Below, piece after piece: positions 1 through 6,964 of a stretch of DNA of 40,338 nucleotides. The notes beneath the pieces are model-generated. The model saw only the letters and a list, made by a program, of their open reading frames with translations. It searched no databases and was not told where the DNA came from. The DNA comes from Clostridia bacterium (GTDB lineage: Bacteria > Bacillota > Clostridia > Christensenellales > CAG-138). A program made the position numbers and the translations under genes. Position 1 is the first letter of the stretch. Each line of letters opens with the position of its first letter. Where the stretch lies: positions 1-40,338 of the forward strand of contig JAUNBM010000016.1 in assembly GCA_030527115.1 (NCBI GenBank), read 5' to 3'.

Positions 1-44
1 TAAACTTTATAGGAACATTCTTAAAAACGAAAGGAGAAAAAGAA

Positions 45-725
45 ATGAAAGAAAAATTGAGAAAAATGGTAATTGGCAGGGATATTCTGAAAACAGAGGG
101 CATGGACTTTATAGCGAAGGGGGAAATTCGCATCAAGGAATTTCTCGGGCACATCATCCTGATGGAACGGACAGGCAATACCCGGATGCCGCATGTGGAT
201 GGCGAGATAGTAGACGGAATCATCTACGACAAAGCCTGCGTGGAGTTCGTCAAGCAGTTCTACGAGGAGGGAGACACGCTTTTCTTCTTCCGTAACTCGG
301 ATTATGGAGACGATAAAGAGCCCATCCTAACGTATTACAGCTTCGATGTTAGGAAGCGGAGCCGGAGCGAGACCGCTCACTACTACATATCCGATGCAAT
401 GCAGGAGGAGCTGTTCAAAAACGCCCTTCGGCAAATCGAGGACGGTTGGGAGGACAAGCAGGCCGTGCTGACCTTGAAAGAGATAGCAGAGCATCCCGAG
501 CTGTGCATGCACCGCTTTGCGGAAATCAAGCAAAAGGCCCTGGCGTTTGGGCAGGACAGTCCGGAATACCGTGCACAGAACTTTCACGAGGCGATGATGC
601 TCCTTGTCATGCGGCAGCTGATATCCGAGCCGGCGCATCTCGCCATTGCGGTTCGGATATGGCAGGAGTTGATAGGCTACGGTTTTCTGACTGCGAATAT
701 CGACAATGACTTGGACGGCGAATAA
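45..725 (+). CDS. Hypothetical protein of the left mobile element
   Basis: Unrecognised 226-residue soluble protein. The start is well supported by an AAAGGAG ribosome binding site about ten bases before the ATG. There is no signal peptide or membrane segment. The middle (residues about 75-110) is rich in acidic and aromatic residues, and the C-terminal half is predicted helical with no catalytic motif that I recognise. It lies upstream of a structured noncoding block and a TnpW/serine-recombinase pair, so I infer that it is a cargo or accessory gene of that element and not part of the prophage. Function unknown. Confidence 0.7.
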   Translation: MKEKLRKMVIGRDILKTEGMDFIAKGEIRIKEFLGHIILMERTGNTRMPHVDGEIVDGIIYDKACVEFVKQFYEEGDTLFFFRNSDYGDDKEPILTYYSFDVRKRSRSETAHYYISDAMQEELFKNALRQIEDGWEDKQAVLTLKEIAEHPELCMHRFAEIKQKALAFGQDSPEYRAQNFHEAMMLLVMRQLISEPAHLAIAVRIWQELIGYGFLTANIDNDLDGE

Positions 726-745
726 ATTATCGCAAGACGGTACTT

Positions 746-769
746 GGGGGATACACAGAGGTATCCCCC
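746..769. repeat. Hairpin GGGGGATAC/GTATCCCCC, copy 1
   Basis: Perfect 9-bp inverted repeat around the six-base loop ACAGAG, directly after the upstream gene. No T-run follows, so it is not a standard terminator. A near-identical copy lies at 972-993. Confidence 0.75.
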
Positions 770-887
770 CGCTCAGACTGTCGAAAAAGCCCTTGGGGAT
801 TTCAAGGGGTCGAAACCCATTGACCATAATCCGGCTTCGGCGACCTGAGCGCCGAAACGGATTGCCCTTTAGGGCTGTTACCTTGTG

Positions 888-927
888 CAGCTTGCCGCCC
901 GCACCGCGTAGCGGTGCAGGCAAGCTG
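888..927. repeat. Long GC-rich hairpin
   Basis: CAGCTTGCC (888-896) pairs with GGCAAGCTG (919-927), and GCACCG (901-906) pairs with CGGTGC (912-917), giving a two-part stem of 15 bp with a small internal bulge. It is followed within 15 bases by the A/T hairpin CAAAAAAC/GTTTTTTG (942-960). It could be an RNA structure or a single-stranded DNA recognition site; nothing in the sequence decides between them. Confidence 0.7.
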
Positions 928-971
928 TGGTTATTATCCGGCAAAAAACAAAGTTTTTTGACGAGCTGTGT

Positions 972-993
972 GGGGATACGCAGAGGTATCCCC
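972..993. repeat. Hairpin GGGGATAC/GTATCCCC, copy 2
   Basis: Perfect 8-bp inverted repeat with the loop GCAGAG, one base different from the loop of copy 1 at 746-769. The pair brackets the other hairpins of this spacer. Confidence 0.75.
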
Positions 994-1032
994 CACTTTG
1001 TTGAGTGAACCGCTTTTCCGTCATACTTATCA

Positions 1033-1053
1033 TATACGGATAAATTCCGTATA
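1033..1053. repeat. Inverted repeat upstream of the TnpW-like gene
   Basis: TATACGGA (1033-1040) and TCCGTATA (1046-1053) form a perfect 8-bp palindrome with a 5-base centre. A further perfect 10-bp inverted pair, GTAAACGGAT (1063-1072) and ATCCGTTTAC (1126-1135), follows. Both lie just before the TnpW-like/recombinase operon and could be operators or recombinase binding sites. Confidence 0.6.
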
Positions 1054-1151
1054 AATCAATAAGTAAACGGATTGGAATACAAAGACAAGAGATAAAAGGA
1101 TTCACACAATAAATATGCAAGCTGCATCCGTTTACGGAAAGTAGGTTGCAT

Positions 1152-1370
1152 ATGAAGAAAAACACGAACGCAAAAGGTGCGTCAACCAAAAGCCGACGGG
1201 ATATTCCGTTCTCACCGGAACAAGTCCCGACGATAAAATACCTCATCGACGACAGGACGTTTGAGGTTCGTTCCGTATTCAAGGAGAAAACGGATAGGGC
1301 ACATACATTCGGTCAGATGCTTTTTGAAATGATGAAATCTGACGAGCAATGCAAGGAAAGGAGGATATGA
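1152..1370 (+). CDS. TnpW-like small transposon protein
   Basis: A 72-residue protein with a basic, low-complexity N-terminus followed by a compact segment (about residues 27-65, I-K-Y-L-I-D-D-R-T-F-E-V then F-K-E-K and a closing M-L-F-E-M-M). This resembles the TnpW-type proteins often encoded just before TnpX/TndX large serine recombinases. The ATG at 1152 is chosen, although its ribosome binding site is weak and a TTG at 1146 is possible. Its TGA overlaps the recombinase start, implying translational coupling. The role of TnpW-type proteins is poorly known; assistance to the recombinase is an inference from position. Confidence 0.6.
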   Translation: MKKNTNAKGASTKSRRDIPFSPEQVPTIKYLIDDRTFEVRSVFKEKTDRAHTFGQMLFEMMKSDEQCKERRI

Positions 1371-3049
1371 TGGTAAGAATGCAGAATCAGCAGGTCGCAG
1401 GTATTTATCTGCGTATCTCAAGAGACGACGGAATGGATGGGGACAGCAATTCCATTATCAACCAAAAGAAGCTGCTTACCAAGGCTGCCAAGGAGAAAGG
1501 CTATACTAAAATACGGGAATACTGTGATGACGGATTTACCGGCACGAACACCGACCGAAAAGGGTATCAGGATATGGTAAAGGACATTGAGCTGGGCAAG
1601 ATACACGCAGTCATAGTCAAGGATCTTTCTCGGCTCGGTCGAATTCATGTTGAGGCTGATAACTTCATAGAAAACATTTTGCCCAAGTACGACGTGCGCC
1701 TGATATCCGTAGCCGATGGAATCGACAGTGGAGAAGGAGAAAACGACTTTACGCCCATATGGACGCTGATAAACGAGCTGTATTCCCGCGATATCAGCAG
1801 AAAGGTCAAGACCTCCGCCCGCGTCAAGGGCGAATCCGGAATGCCCTTAGGCTTTCCGCCCTATGGCTACACCAAGAATCCAAACAACCCGAAATTCTGG
1901 ATAGTGGATGAACAGGCCGCGCCGGTCGTGAAAAAAATCTTTGAATGGTTCAACGGCGGCATGGGAACGGAACAGATTGCAAACAGGCTTCAGGAGCAGG
2001 GCATACCCACGCCCCGTCAATATTATCTGTCAAAGGGTATCAAGCGGGGCGGCAGAACATCCGGGCAATGGAACCGGTCCACCGTGCGGGACATCCTCGA
2101 CAAGAGGGAGTACTGCGGTGATGTGGTGAATTTCAAAACAAGAAAGCCCTCCTACAAGAGCAAAAAGCAGCTTATCGTTGCAGAAAAGGACAGGCTGGTA
2201 TTTGAGAATGTTCACGAGCCGATAATAGACCGAATCACATATGAAACGGCGAAGAGCAAAAGAAAGACACGGCGTGTAAGGCAGACGGTCAGCAGAAGCC
2301 AAAAGCTGTTCAGCGGTCTGCTGAAATGCTCGGACTGCGGCGGGAATCTTGCGTTTCATAAAAACAGTGTTTCGGAAATTGAGTATTTCAACTGCCAAGG
2401 GTTTAACCGCAAGCTCCGCACCTGTGAGACCTCGCACTATATCCGTGCGGATATGCTGGAAACCATCGTGCTTGCGGAGGTCAAGCGCCTGGCGAGCTTT
2501 GCCAAAAGGTACGAGAATGAATTTGCCCGAGAGGTCATGCAGTATGCCGAAAAAGCCGAGCGTTCGGAGCTGGAAAAGGCGAAAACGAAGCTTGCAAAGA
2601 TGGAAAAGCGTATGCTTGAAATAGACAACATCATACAGCGTCTTTACGAGGATAATGTTTCGGGCAAGATAACGGACGAGCGTTTTGTGAAGATGTCAAG
2701 AAGCTATGAAAAGGAGCAGGACGAGCTTCGGGAGAAAAGCATCATTTTGAGTGAACGGGTGGAAAGGGAAAGCAATCGCCGTGAGTCGGCAGACGCCTTT
2801 CTAAAGGCAGTGAGGAAATATACGAGGATACGCAAGCTGACGCCCGAACTGTTAAACGAACTCATTGAGCATATCGTGATATATCAGGAAGAAAAAATTG
2901 ACGGCAAGCGCGTGCAGAAGCTCGATATCGTATACCGCTGCATAGGCACAATAGAGATACCCGACCTTGTCCCCGATGTGTCGCTGGAAGTGAATACACG
3001 CAAGGGCGTATATCTCACCTACAACTCGAAATCAAACAAGAAAGAATAA
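1370..3049 (+). CDS. Large serine recombinase, TnpX/TndX type
   Basis: A site-specific recombinase of about 559 residues that would excise and integrate the left-hand mobile element. The N-terminal resolvase domain carries the nucleophile at about Ser17 in the Y-L-R-I-S-R-D-D motif, followed by a Recombinase domain, a zinc-ribbon (C-S-D-C-G-G with later C-Q-G and R-T-C), a coiled coil (about 385-470) and a DUF4368-like tail ending in I-V-Y-R-C-I-G-T-I-E-I-P. AAAGGAGG at 1357-1364 fits the ATG at 1370 with 5-base spacing better than those at 1349 or 1367. It appears full length. The element end probably lies just after the stop, next to the tRNA-Pro terminator; exact ends cannot be placed from this sequence. 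Confidence 0.93.
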   Translation: MVRMQNQQVAGIYLRISRDDGMDGDSNSIINQKKLLTKAAKEKGYTKIREYCDDGFTGTNTDRKGYQDMVKDIELGKIHAVIVKDLSRLGRIHVEADNFIENILPKYDVRLISVADGIDSGEGENDFTPIWTLINELYSRDISRKVKTSARVKGESGMPLGFPPYGYTKNPNNPKFWIVDEQAAPVVKKIFEWFNGGMGTEQIANRLQEQGIPTPRQYYLSKGIKRGGRTSGQWNRSTVRDILDKREYCGDVVNFKTRKPSYKSKKQLIVAEKDRLVFENVHEPIIDRITYETAKSKRKTRRVRQTVSRSQKLFSGLLKCSDCGGNLAFHKNSVSEIEYFNCQGFNRKLRTCETSHYIRADMLETIVLAEVKRLASFAKRYENEFAREVMQYAEKAERSELEKAKTKLAKMEKRMLEIDNIIQRLYEDNVSGKITDERFVKMSRSYEKEQDELREKSIILSERVERESNRRESADAFLKAVRKYTRIRKLTPELLNELIEHIVIYQEEKIDGKRVQKLDIVYRCIGTIEIPDLVPDVSLEVNTRKGVYLTYNSKSNKKE

Positions 3050-3063
3050 CCGCAATGAAAAAC

Positions 3064-3093
3064 GCTCTTAGAGGAATCAAATCCTTTAAGAGC
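3064..3093 (-). terminator. Terminator of the host tRNA-Pro gene
   Basis: GCTCTTA (3064-3070) pairs with TAAGAGC (3087-3093), with an inner GGA/TCC pairing. Read on the minus strand the stem is followed by GTTTTTC, a weak-to-moderate rho-independent terminator placed directly after the minus-strand tRNA 3' end. It is therefore probably the original chromosomal terminator of that tRNA. Confidence 0.7.
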
Positions 3094-3101
3094 ATTTAGA
3101 C

Positions 3102-3150
3102 TGGTCGAGGCGACAGGATTTGAACCTGCGGCCTTTTGGTCCCGAACCAA
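3102..3150 (-). tRNA. 3' half of tRNA-Pro(CGG), prophage attachment core
   Basis: On the minus strand this is the 3' part of a tRNA: the anticodon loop TTCGGGA (anticodon CGG, proline) with part of its stem, the variable region, a canonical T-arm with GGTTCAAATCC, the acceptor 3' strand and an encoded CCA. The D-arm and acceptor 5' strand are missing; beyond 3150 the sequence is unrelated. This is the expected appearance of the displaced 3' end after a phage integrates into a tRNA gene. The reconstituted gene should lie just beyond the right edge of the window, on the same strand. Confidence 0.85.
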
Positions 3151-3188
3151 CATAAAAAGCCCATAAAATCAAGGGGAATAGGGGCTGT

Positions 3189-3230
3189 GTTGGGAGTAAG
3201 TTGGGAGTGGGTTGAGAGTGGGTTGAAAGT
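3189..3230 (+). repeat. Four 11-bp-phased integrase arm-type repeats
   Basis: Direct repeats GTTGGGAGT (3189), GTTGGGAGT (3200), GTTGAGAGT (3211) and GTTGAAAGT (3222) sit at exactly 11-bp intervals, one helical turn. They lie between the tRNA core and the integrase stop codon. Two more copies, GTTGGGAGT and GTTGGGAAT, lie at the far right end (40315, 40327). Position and phasing fit arm-type binding sites of a lambda-type tyrosine integrase. Confidence 0.8.
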
Positions 3231-3251
3231 AGCACGCTGTGCATCCGCTGG

Positions 3252-4373
3252 CTAAATGGCGTCGGTAATGCTCCGTAGCGAGGCGTAGTCCGGGGACTGA
3301 TAGGCCTTTGTCATGCTCGCATCGGAGTGCCCCATGAGCGCGGCTTTATCCGTATCCGAGCCCTGCACGTCCTTTAAGAGGTTCGAGAACGTATGCCGGC
3401 AGGAGTAGGGAACGCGACCCTCGATTCCTAATCTCTTCATCAGGGGGCTGAAGCAACTCCGGCGGAAATAGTCATCCCTCATCATCCGTCCATCCTCTCG
3501 GGGGAAGATGTAGGGATCAGCCTTTTCCGCGAGGTCAGCTACCATCTGCTGTATCTTCGGGGACAGCGTTATGATTCGATCTGTGCCTGCCTCGGTCTTG
3601 AATCCTCCGACAAGGCATTGATTGACCGGATCGTAGGCGTCCTTTGTCATTTGGAACATCTCATTCGGGCGCAACCCCGTATAGCACAGGATGTAGGTAT
3701 AGTCCGCGTAGGGGATCTTGCCTATCGCGTTTTCGACGGCGGCGAGCTCCTCGCCGGTAAGCGGTGGGCGCTTCCGCTCGGCGTCGTTCCCACAATAAAG
3801 GTATTGAGCGTAATTATCCTGAGTTATCCGGTTTGCCCCAGCATACTTGTATAACGCCATGCACAGCGCTTTCATGTTCTCCTTCGTCCGCTTCCCCCGC
3901 GGGCAAAGGTCTATGCACTCCTGTAACGGCTCCGTGTACAGGTCGACGAAGGGCGCATACCAGATATCTTTGAAGTAGGCAAAGGCGGCACGGTGCCCGT
4001 TCATTGTCGATTCGCCTACGCGCTGCTCATATTGGGGCTCCCATCGCTTGTAGAGCTCCGCAAAGGTGATGCGATCCTGCACTGGAACGAGGACTTTCAG
4101 CTTTGGGATATAGTCAAGGGCCGCTTTCTTGGTCTCGAAGCCGCCCTTGGTTCGTCTGATGGGCCTGTTCGTGTCGGGGGAATATCCGATGACGACTTCG
4201 GCCGTCCAAGTTTTTCCCCGCCTGAAGACCGTCCCCTGGCCGTTTCCCCTGCGTTTAACGGAGGTTTTTTTGTTTTGCTTCGCCCCGCAAAGATGGCAGT
4301 AAACAGCGCCGTCCGGTAGCTCGGCGTTGCATCTAACACATAGTTTCTTCGCGGCATCGGCAAGCGTCTTCAT
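3252..4373 (-). CDS. int: Tyrosine-family site-specific integrase
   Basis: Integrates and excises the prophage at tRNA-Pro. In this 373-residue protein I see an N-terminal zinc ribbon (Cys12, Cys15, Cys26, Cys29), an arm-binding region (about 40-95), a SAM-like core-binding domain (about 100-195) and the catalytic domain with Arg235 (T-G-L-R), Lys259, Arg326 (S-C-R-H-T-F), His349 (M-G-H-S) and the nucleophile Tyr358. The first box-II position usually occupied by His is Tyr323, a substitution I recall in some phage integrases. It lies 8 bases after the exonuclease stop in the lysogeny operon, reads toward the attachment site, and has AAAGGA before the ATG. Confidence 0.96.
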   Translation of the reverse strand: MKTLADAAKKLCVRCNAELPDGAVYCHLCGAKQNKKTSVKRRGNGQGTVFRRGKTWTAEVVIGYSPDTNRPIRRTKGGFETKKAALDYIPKLKVLVPVQDRITFAELYKRWEPQYEQRVGESTMNGHRAAFAYFKDIWYAPFVDLYTEPLQECIDLCPRGKRTKENMKALCMALYKYAGANRITQDNYAQYLYCGNDAERKRPPLTGEELAAVENAIGKIPYADYTYILCYTGLRPNEMFQMTKDAYDPVNQCLVGGFKTEAGTDRIITLSPKIQQMVADLAEKADPYIFPREDGRMMRDDYFRRSCFSPLMKRLGIEGRVPYSCRHTFSNLLKDVQGSDTDKAALMGHSDASMTKAYQSPDYASLRSITDAI

Positions 4374-4381
4374 CCCGTCCT

Positions 4382-5329
4382 TTAGCCCTCCCAGCGGATC
4401 ATCTCAAGGAAGCTGTTTTCGGATATAATCTTGATTTTAGCGCCGATCTCGTTGAGGTGATCGACCTTTTTCATCTTGGCGCTACGGCCGTCGGTAACGG
4501 ATCGCGGGAAGTCCATGTTTCCGACGACCAAATAATCGGTCTTCATCGTGACGCCCTTGCCTGGAGTGCCGCCCATGGCGGCGACGATGGCGTGAGCCAT
4601 GTCGCGTGTAAAGCAGGACAGCGCCCCCGTGAACACAAAGGTCTTTCCGTAGATCTGCGACTCGGGATCCGGCGTATATTTCGCGGCGATCGTTTCGTCG
4701 ATCTCAATGACAGGACGCCCGAAAGAGTCAACAGTGCGCTTTATCGGCGGGCGGGCGCTCGGAGCAAACATGAGCTCAACGCCGAGCTCCACGAGTTTCT
4801 TTTTCAGCCGCTCATAGATCTCCGCACAGGTCAATGCGTCGCTGAGCGCGCGGTGATGCTCCGATACAGGGATTTCGAGGGCGGCAACAACATCCGGCAG
4901 GCGGTGGTGATCGAGCTTCAGAAGCCGCCGAGCCCAGCGCAGCGTATCGATAAAGTCATTTGGGAAGTCGTAATCATCGCTTGCGTAAATAAGGAAATTG
5001 ACGTCGAAGTTTGCGTTGTGCGCGACAACGACATCATCGCCTACGAAGTCAAGGAAGCGAGGCAGAACCTCCTCTATCCTCGGACAGTCGGCAACCATGT
5101 CGTTTGTAATCCCGGTTATCCGGGCGATCTCCGGACTTATCCCATATTGGGGCTTTACAAGCTGCTGGAACGTTTCGACGACTTCGCCGCCCCTCACCCT
5201 TGCAGCTCCGAACTCGATAATCTCGTCGATGCCAGCCTCGAAGCCCGTCGTTTCGAGATCCAGCGCTACATAATCATCGATGCGATCCGACAGTGACTTA
5301 CCCTTTTTTCGGTCAAAAAACCCTTTCAT
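4382..5329 (-). CDS. DnaQ-type 3'-5' exonuclease with C-terminal BRCT domain
   Basis: A 315-residue DEDDh exonuclease. Acidic residues Asp24 and Glu26 (A-L-D-L-E-T-T-G), Asp109 (H-N-A-N-F-D) and the His159/Asp164 pair (H-R-A-L-S-D) are all present, so it should be active on DNA or RNA 3' ends. Residues about 226-312 form a BRCT domain beginning Y-G-K-T-F-V-F-T-G-A-L-S, as in NAD-dependent ligases and related host exonucleases. It has a strong AAAGGAGG site and lies between integrase and repressor, so it should be expressed in the lysogen. A role in phage exclusion, repair or nucleic-acid trimming is open; position alone does not decide. Confidence 0.9.
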   Translation of the reverse strand: MKGFFDRKKGKSLSDRIDDYVALDLETTGFEAGIDEIIEFGAARVRGGEVVETFQQLVKPQYGISPEIARITGITNDMVADCPRIEEVLPRFLDFVGDDVVVAHNANFDVNFLIYASDDYDFPNDFIDTLRWARRLLKLDHHRLPDVVAALEIPVSEHHRALSDALTCAEIYERLKKKLVELGVELMFAPSARPPIKRTVDSFGRPVIEIDETIAAKYTPDPESQIYGKTFVFTGALSCFTRDMAHAIVAAMGGTPGKGVTMKTDYLVVGNMDFPRSVTDGRSAKMKKVDHLNEIGAKIKIISENSFLEMIRWEG

Positions 5330-5348
5330 GCCTCTCTCCTCCTTTGTG

Positions 5349-6005
5349 TTATATTACATCGCTTTGAAACGCAATGGCCTTGCCGAGAATGCGGATAGAA
5401 TTAAGCTCTTCGCCGACGTAAACAAACGGCTGATATTTGGGATTTTCCGCCTGCAACACAAGCTTGTCGGGATAGTAGAACACCCTTTTTAAGGTGACCT
5501 CGTCACCAATTATCACCGCAGCGATCTCACCATTGTCGACGATGCTTTGAGAGCTAATAAATACGATATCCCCGTCATAGATCCTCGCGCCGATCATGCT
5601 GTCGCCCTTGCACTTCAGACAAAAGTCAGCCTTAATTTCGGCTCCGATTGCAACGTAGCTTTCGCGTTCTTCGTTACAAAATATCGGTTCCCCACAAGCG
5701 ATTTCGCCCAGCATCGGGATCTTTTGGACACGAATAGAGAGGATTTCCGCCGAGGAGCTTGAAAACTTAAGATTTTCAAGCCTCTCCTTAGGGACATCGT
5801 AGCCCATTAACCACGCCTCGCTGACATCAAGAACCTTGGCTATCTTGTAAAGTGCTGTCTGCTTTGGCTCAAATTTCCCCGATACATATTGGCTAATTGC
5901 ATTTCTCCCTAATCCCGTCGCAGTTGCAAGTTCTGATTGGATCATCTCGCGCATTGCGAGAGCCTCCTTGATCCTTTCGCTACACGGCACTTTTGCCTTT
6001 TCCAT
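5349..6005 (-). CDS. CI/LexA-like prophage repressor with S24 peptidase domain
   Basis: The 218-residue master repressor. Residues about 10-68 form an XRE helix-turn-helix (Q-S-E-L-A-T-A-T-G-L-G-R-N-A-I-S-Q-Y). The C-terminal half is a LexA-like S24 domain with catalytic Ser136 (K-G-D-S-M) and Lys173 (T-L-K-R-V). The linker holds E-I-A-C-G-E-P-I; Cys104-Gly105 matches the Cys-Gly type of RecA-stimulated self-cleavage site known from some phage repressors. It is first in the leftward operon, transcribed from a consensus promoter at 6037-6065, with a GGAGGAAGG ribosome binding site. It should repress both divergent promoters and be inactivated by DNA damage. Confidence 0.95.
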   Translation of the reverse strand: MEKAKVPCSERIKEALAMREMIQSELATATGLGRNAISQYVSGKFEPKQTALYKIAKVLDVSEAWLMGYDVPKERLENLKFSSSSAEILSIRVQKIPMLGEIACGEPIFCNEERESYVAIGAEIKADFCLKCKGDSMIGARIYDGDIVFISSQSIVDNGEIAAVIIGDEVTLKRVFYYPDKLVLQAENPKYQPFVYVGEELNSIRILGKAIAFQSDVI

Positions 6006-6036
6006 GATTCGCCTTCCTCCTTAACCTGTTGTTTAA

Positions 6037-6065
6037 ATTATAAGGTATTGTTCAACGAATGTCAA
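6037..6065 (-). promoter_or_regulatory. Leftward promoter of the repressor-integrase operon
   Basis: On the minus strand TTGACA (6060-6065) and TATAAT (6037-6042) are separated by exactly 17 bases, a perfect sigma-A consensus, about 30 bases upstream of the repressor start. The palindrome CAATTAAATTG (6063-6073) overlaps the -35 element and could be an additional regulatory site. Confidence 0.9.
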
Positions 6066-6082
6066 TTAAATTGTAAAAAAAG

Positions 6083-6096
6083 TTCAAGAAATTGAA
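6083..6096. promoter_or_regulatory. Operator-like palindrome 1, TTCAA-N4-TTGAA
   Basis: Perfect inverted repeat TTCAA gaaa TTGAA placed between the two divergent -35 elements. A copy with identical spacing and one mismatch is at 6142-6155, just downstream of the rightward -10. Together they are the likely binding sites of the repressor and Cro-like protein. Confidence 0.7.
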
Positions 6097-6105
6097 AAAA
6101 AGATG

Positions 6106-6134
6106 TTGACAATCGAATCTGTGTGCGTTATACT
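6106..6134 (+). promoter_or_regulatory. Rightward early promoter
   Basis: TTGACA (6106-6111) and TATACT (6129-6134) with a 17-base spacer form a near-perfect sigma-A promoter that reads into the Cro-like gene and the early operon. The flanking operator palindromes at 6083-6096 and 6142-6155 would let bound repressor block it. Confidence 0.92.
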
Positions 6135-6141
6135 TAAATTG

Positions 6142-6155
6142 CTCAATAACTTGAA
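6142..6155. promoter_or_regulatory. Operator-like palindrome 2, CTCAA-N4-TTGAA
   Basis: CTCAA taac TTGAA, the same half-sites and spacing as 6083-6096 except for one base. It lies at the likely start of the rightward transcript, before the Cro-like gene. Confidence 0.65.
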
Positions 6156-6177
6156 CACGACCGAAAGGAGCAAAATG

Positions 6178-6417
6178 ATGTTTAACTATTCAGAGTTGCG
6201 AGGCAAAATTAGAGCCAAATACCACCTGCAATCAAGCTTTGCTGCGGCGATGGGAATGTCAACCACGACGTTGTCGGCACGCCTTAACAATCATTCAGAT
6301 TGGAGTCAGGCAGAAATTTCGGCGGCTATCAAGTTGCTTGGAATCCCGGAAACAGACATCCCGTTATATTTTTTTACCCGCCCTGCTCAAGAACTTGAAC
6401 AGAACGCATCGGCATAA
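6178..6417 (+). CDS. Cro-like DUF739 regulator
   Basis: A 79-residue protein of the DUF739 type, the usual Cro counterpart in Firmicutes phages. It begins M-F-N-Y-S-E-L-R-G-K-I, has a helix-turn-helix at about residues 19-47 (Q-S-S-F-A-A-A-M-G-M-S-T-T-T-L-S) and ends in the family's I-P-L-Y-F-F segment. The ATG at 6178 has AAAGGAG seven bases upstream; 6175 is an alternative. It is first in the rightward operon and faces the repressor across the operators, so it probably shuts off the leftward promoter and commits the phage to lysis. Confidence 0.9.
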   Translation: MFNYSELRGKIRAKYHLQSSFAAAMGMSTTTLSARLNNHSDWSQAEISAAIKLLGIPETDIPLYFFTRPAQELEQNASA

Positions 6418-6441
6418 TGGCGGGCAAGGAGGAGCAGAAAC

Positions 6442-6651
6442 ATGAAAACATTAGCCGAAATCAAAGCGTCCGACAAAGAATTCCTCTTTGCGGATGACAT
6501 CGCGGACTATCTGGAGGTCGCGCCGCACAGCATACGCTGTCAAGCACAGACCGCGCCTCACAAGCTGGGGTTCCCGGTGATAGTCGTAGGTACTCGTGTG
6601 AAGATTCCAAGACTGGGCTTTATCCGCTTCATCGAGGGAGGCCGGTCATGA
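6442..6651 (+). CDS. Small HTH protein, excisionase-like
   Basis: 69 residues containing a winged-helix/MerR-like motif (F-A-D-D-I-A-D-Y-L-E-V-A-P-H-S-I-R) and a basic wing (V-G-T-R-V-K-I-P-R). Its size, fold and early position fit a recombination directionality factor (Xis) or a small early regulator. AAGGAGG precedes the ATG, and its stop overlaps the next start. Excisionase function is an inference because such proteins diverge quickly. Confidence 0.6.
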   Translation: MKTLAEIKASDKEFLFADDIADYLEVAPHSIRCQAQTAPHKLGFPVIVVGTRVKIPRLGFIRFIEGGRS

Positions 6652-6962
6652 TCCAGAATCAACTGATCTTTGGGCTCATTGCCAACGGGCTCTTGCTTAC
6701 AGCCCAGATTCTCTGCGCAACAATGCTTTGGCCATCATGCGGGGGCGAGAAACGCCGCAAGGACGCTGCCAAGAAGCGCCTTATGAAGCAGAGCGACGCC
6801 TGCGAGCGGCTCTATGACATGTACCTCGAGGAGAAACAGCGCTGCGCTGATCTCGAGGCGGAGTTGGAATACACCAAGCGGGTGTGCGAAGTTCAGAAGG
6901 AAAACATGAAGAACCGCCTTGTTGCAATCTCAACGGCGGCGGAGAAAGTGAAGGAGGGTTAA
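6648..6962 (+). CDS. Small membrane-anchored coiled-coil protein (paralog 1)
   Basis: A 104-residue protein with one hydrophobic N-terminal segment (about residues 8-30) followed by a charged helical region (about 40-90) likely to form a coiled coil. It contains L-Y-D-M-Y-L-E-E-K, closely echoed by L-Y-D-L-Y-E-Q-E-K in the protein at 15845-16066. Start and stop overlap or nearly touch the neighbouring genes, showing tight coupling in the early operon. Function unknown; a membrane tether for another early protein is possible. Confidence 0.65.
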   Translation: MIQNQLIFGLIANGLLLTAQILCATMLWPSCGGEKRRKDAAKKRLMKQSDACERLYDMYLEEKQRCADLEAELEYTKRVCEVQKENMKNRLVAISTAAEKVKEG

Positions 6963-6964
6963 GG

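Larger units (their letters stand above)
726..1151. other. Structured noncoding block of the left mobile element
   Basis: A 426-base stretch in which I see no convincing gene; the open frames crossing it lack ribosome binding sites and read through hairpins. It contains a pair of near-identical hairpins about 226 bp apart (746-769 and 972-993), a long GC-rich hairpin (888-927), an A/T hairpin (942-960), a perfect 8-bp-arm inverted repeat (1033-1053) and a spaced 10-bp inverted repeat (1063-1072 with 1126-1135). From memory, similar hairpin-rich spacers occur near mobilisation genes of Clostridia integrative elements, so an oriT-like or recombinase-binding role is possible. No relaxase gene is present here to support it. 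Confidence 0.5.

Noticed and set aside
327..944. 205-codon minus-strand frame crossing the end of the first gene and the noncoding block
   Set aside because: It runs through hairpins and antisense to a well-supported gene; no start signal.
3102..3150. A complete functional tRNA gene
   Set aside because: Only the part from the anticodon stem to CCA is present; no D-arm or acceptor 5' strand lies at higher coordinates.
3189..3230. CRISPR array
   Set aside because: Nine-base repeats at 11-bp steps have no spacers; they fit integrase arm sites. The GGTTAC cluster at 14092-14378 is likewise not CRISPR. No CRISPR array or cas gene is seen in the window.
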